DNA from: Ignavibacteria bacterium
GTDB taxonomy: Bacteria > Bacteroidota > Ignavibacteria > Tepidaquicellales > OLB5
DNA length: 6,294 bases
Direction: 5' to 3'
Assembly: GCA_030835005.1 (NCBI GenBank)
Contig: JAUQWT010000332.1
Coordinates: 1-6,294, forward strand
In this document: positions 6,138-6,294 of the stretch, piece after piece
How positions within the stretch are numbered: position 1 is the stretch's first letter
Layout: each line of letters opens with the position of its first letter
Program-made: the position numbers and the translations under genes
The notes under the pieces: generated by a model
Told to the model about the DNA's origin: nothing
The model's input: the letters and a program-made list of their open reading frames with translations, nothing else
Database searches by the model: none

Positions 6138-6294
6138 TTGCGCGTAGGATTTACTTACAATATAAAAAAAGAAGCTGAACTGATTTCCGAAGGACAGGAA
6201 AAAAAAGTTCAGCGGGAAAAATATGTTGACGATAACTTAGTCAATAATTATTCCAGCCGACTTAATGACGAGTATGCTGAGTGGGATGATGAAG
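6138..6294 (+). CDS. Probable D-alanine-D-alanine ligase-like ATP-grasp protein, N-terminal part only
   Basis: The frame is open from 6117 to the window edge. Starting at TTG 6138 it gives 52 residues beginning (M)RVGFTYNIKKEAEL and reaching NDEYAEWDDE. An opening beta strand of the form MRVGFTYN followed after a few dozen residues by AEWD or AEFD is what I know from the D-Ala-D-Ala ligase-related ATP-grasp proteins of this bacterial group; these join D-alanine residues for peptidoglycan or ligate similar substrates. The catalytic part lies outside the window, so this is a tentative call. AAGGAG at 6115-6120 is 17 bases before the TTG, farther than normal. An in-frame ATT at 6132 would be better spaced but is a rare start and would add two residues ahead of the conserved RVGFTYN. 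The stretch between the two blocks is long and rich in Lys and Glu. Confidence 0.6.
   Translation, partial: MRVGFTYNIKKEAELISEGQEKKVQREKYVDDNLVNNYSSRLNDEYAEWDDE

Overview
The window reads as ordinary chromosomal DNA from an AT-rich member of the Bacteroidota/Ignavibacteriota/Chlorobiota (FCB) group. The evidence is the style of the proteins (RF1, a two-gene M16B protease pair, a DoxX-like membrane protein) and promoter-like sequences of the Bacteroidota type (TTG, 19-20 bases, TAnnTTTG) in front of two divergent genes. Most starts lack a good Shine-Dalgarno sequence, which also fits this group. I cannot name the species.

Layout, left to right. (1) On the minus strand, 1-440 holds most of a hemerythrin-like (HHE) di-iron protein that runs off the left edge, and 571-828 holds a small protein with two CxxC zinc knuckles. 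(2) Bases 829-1076 are non-coding and contain three inverted repeats plus a -7-like box for the small gene. (3) On the minus strand, 3801-1077 is a two-gene unit of secreted M16B peptidases 19 bp apart. The first carries the complete zinc site (HFYEH plus a distal Glu) but lacks the C-terminal Arg/Tyr pair. The second has lost the zinc site but keeps the Arg/Tyr pair. Together they look like one split-function protease. (4) Bases 3802-4063 are non-coding, with a possible promoter for the protease unit. (5) On the minus strand, 5606-4064 holds prfA (peptide chain release factor 1), overlapping by 8 bp with a four-helix DoxX-like membrane protein gene. (6) Bases 5607-6137 are a long divergent intergenic region with a good promoter at each end, a structured island richer in GC in the middle, and an 18-bp perfect palindrome in the leader of the rightward gene. 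(7) On the plus strand, 6138 to the right edge is the start of a probable ATP-grasp (D-alanine-D-alanine ligase-like) protein with a TTG start.

The genes are mostly independent housekeeping or envelope functions: translation termination, periplasmic proteolysis, perhaps peptidoglycan precursor synthesis, and a di-iron sensor or carrier. I see no mobile element, CRISPR array, rRNA or tRNA. Nothing here clearly amounts to a new multi-gene system. The points most worth following up are the complementary M16 pair and the structured intergenic sequences.
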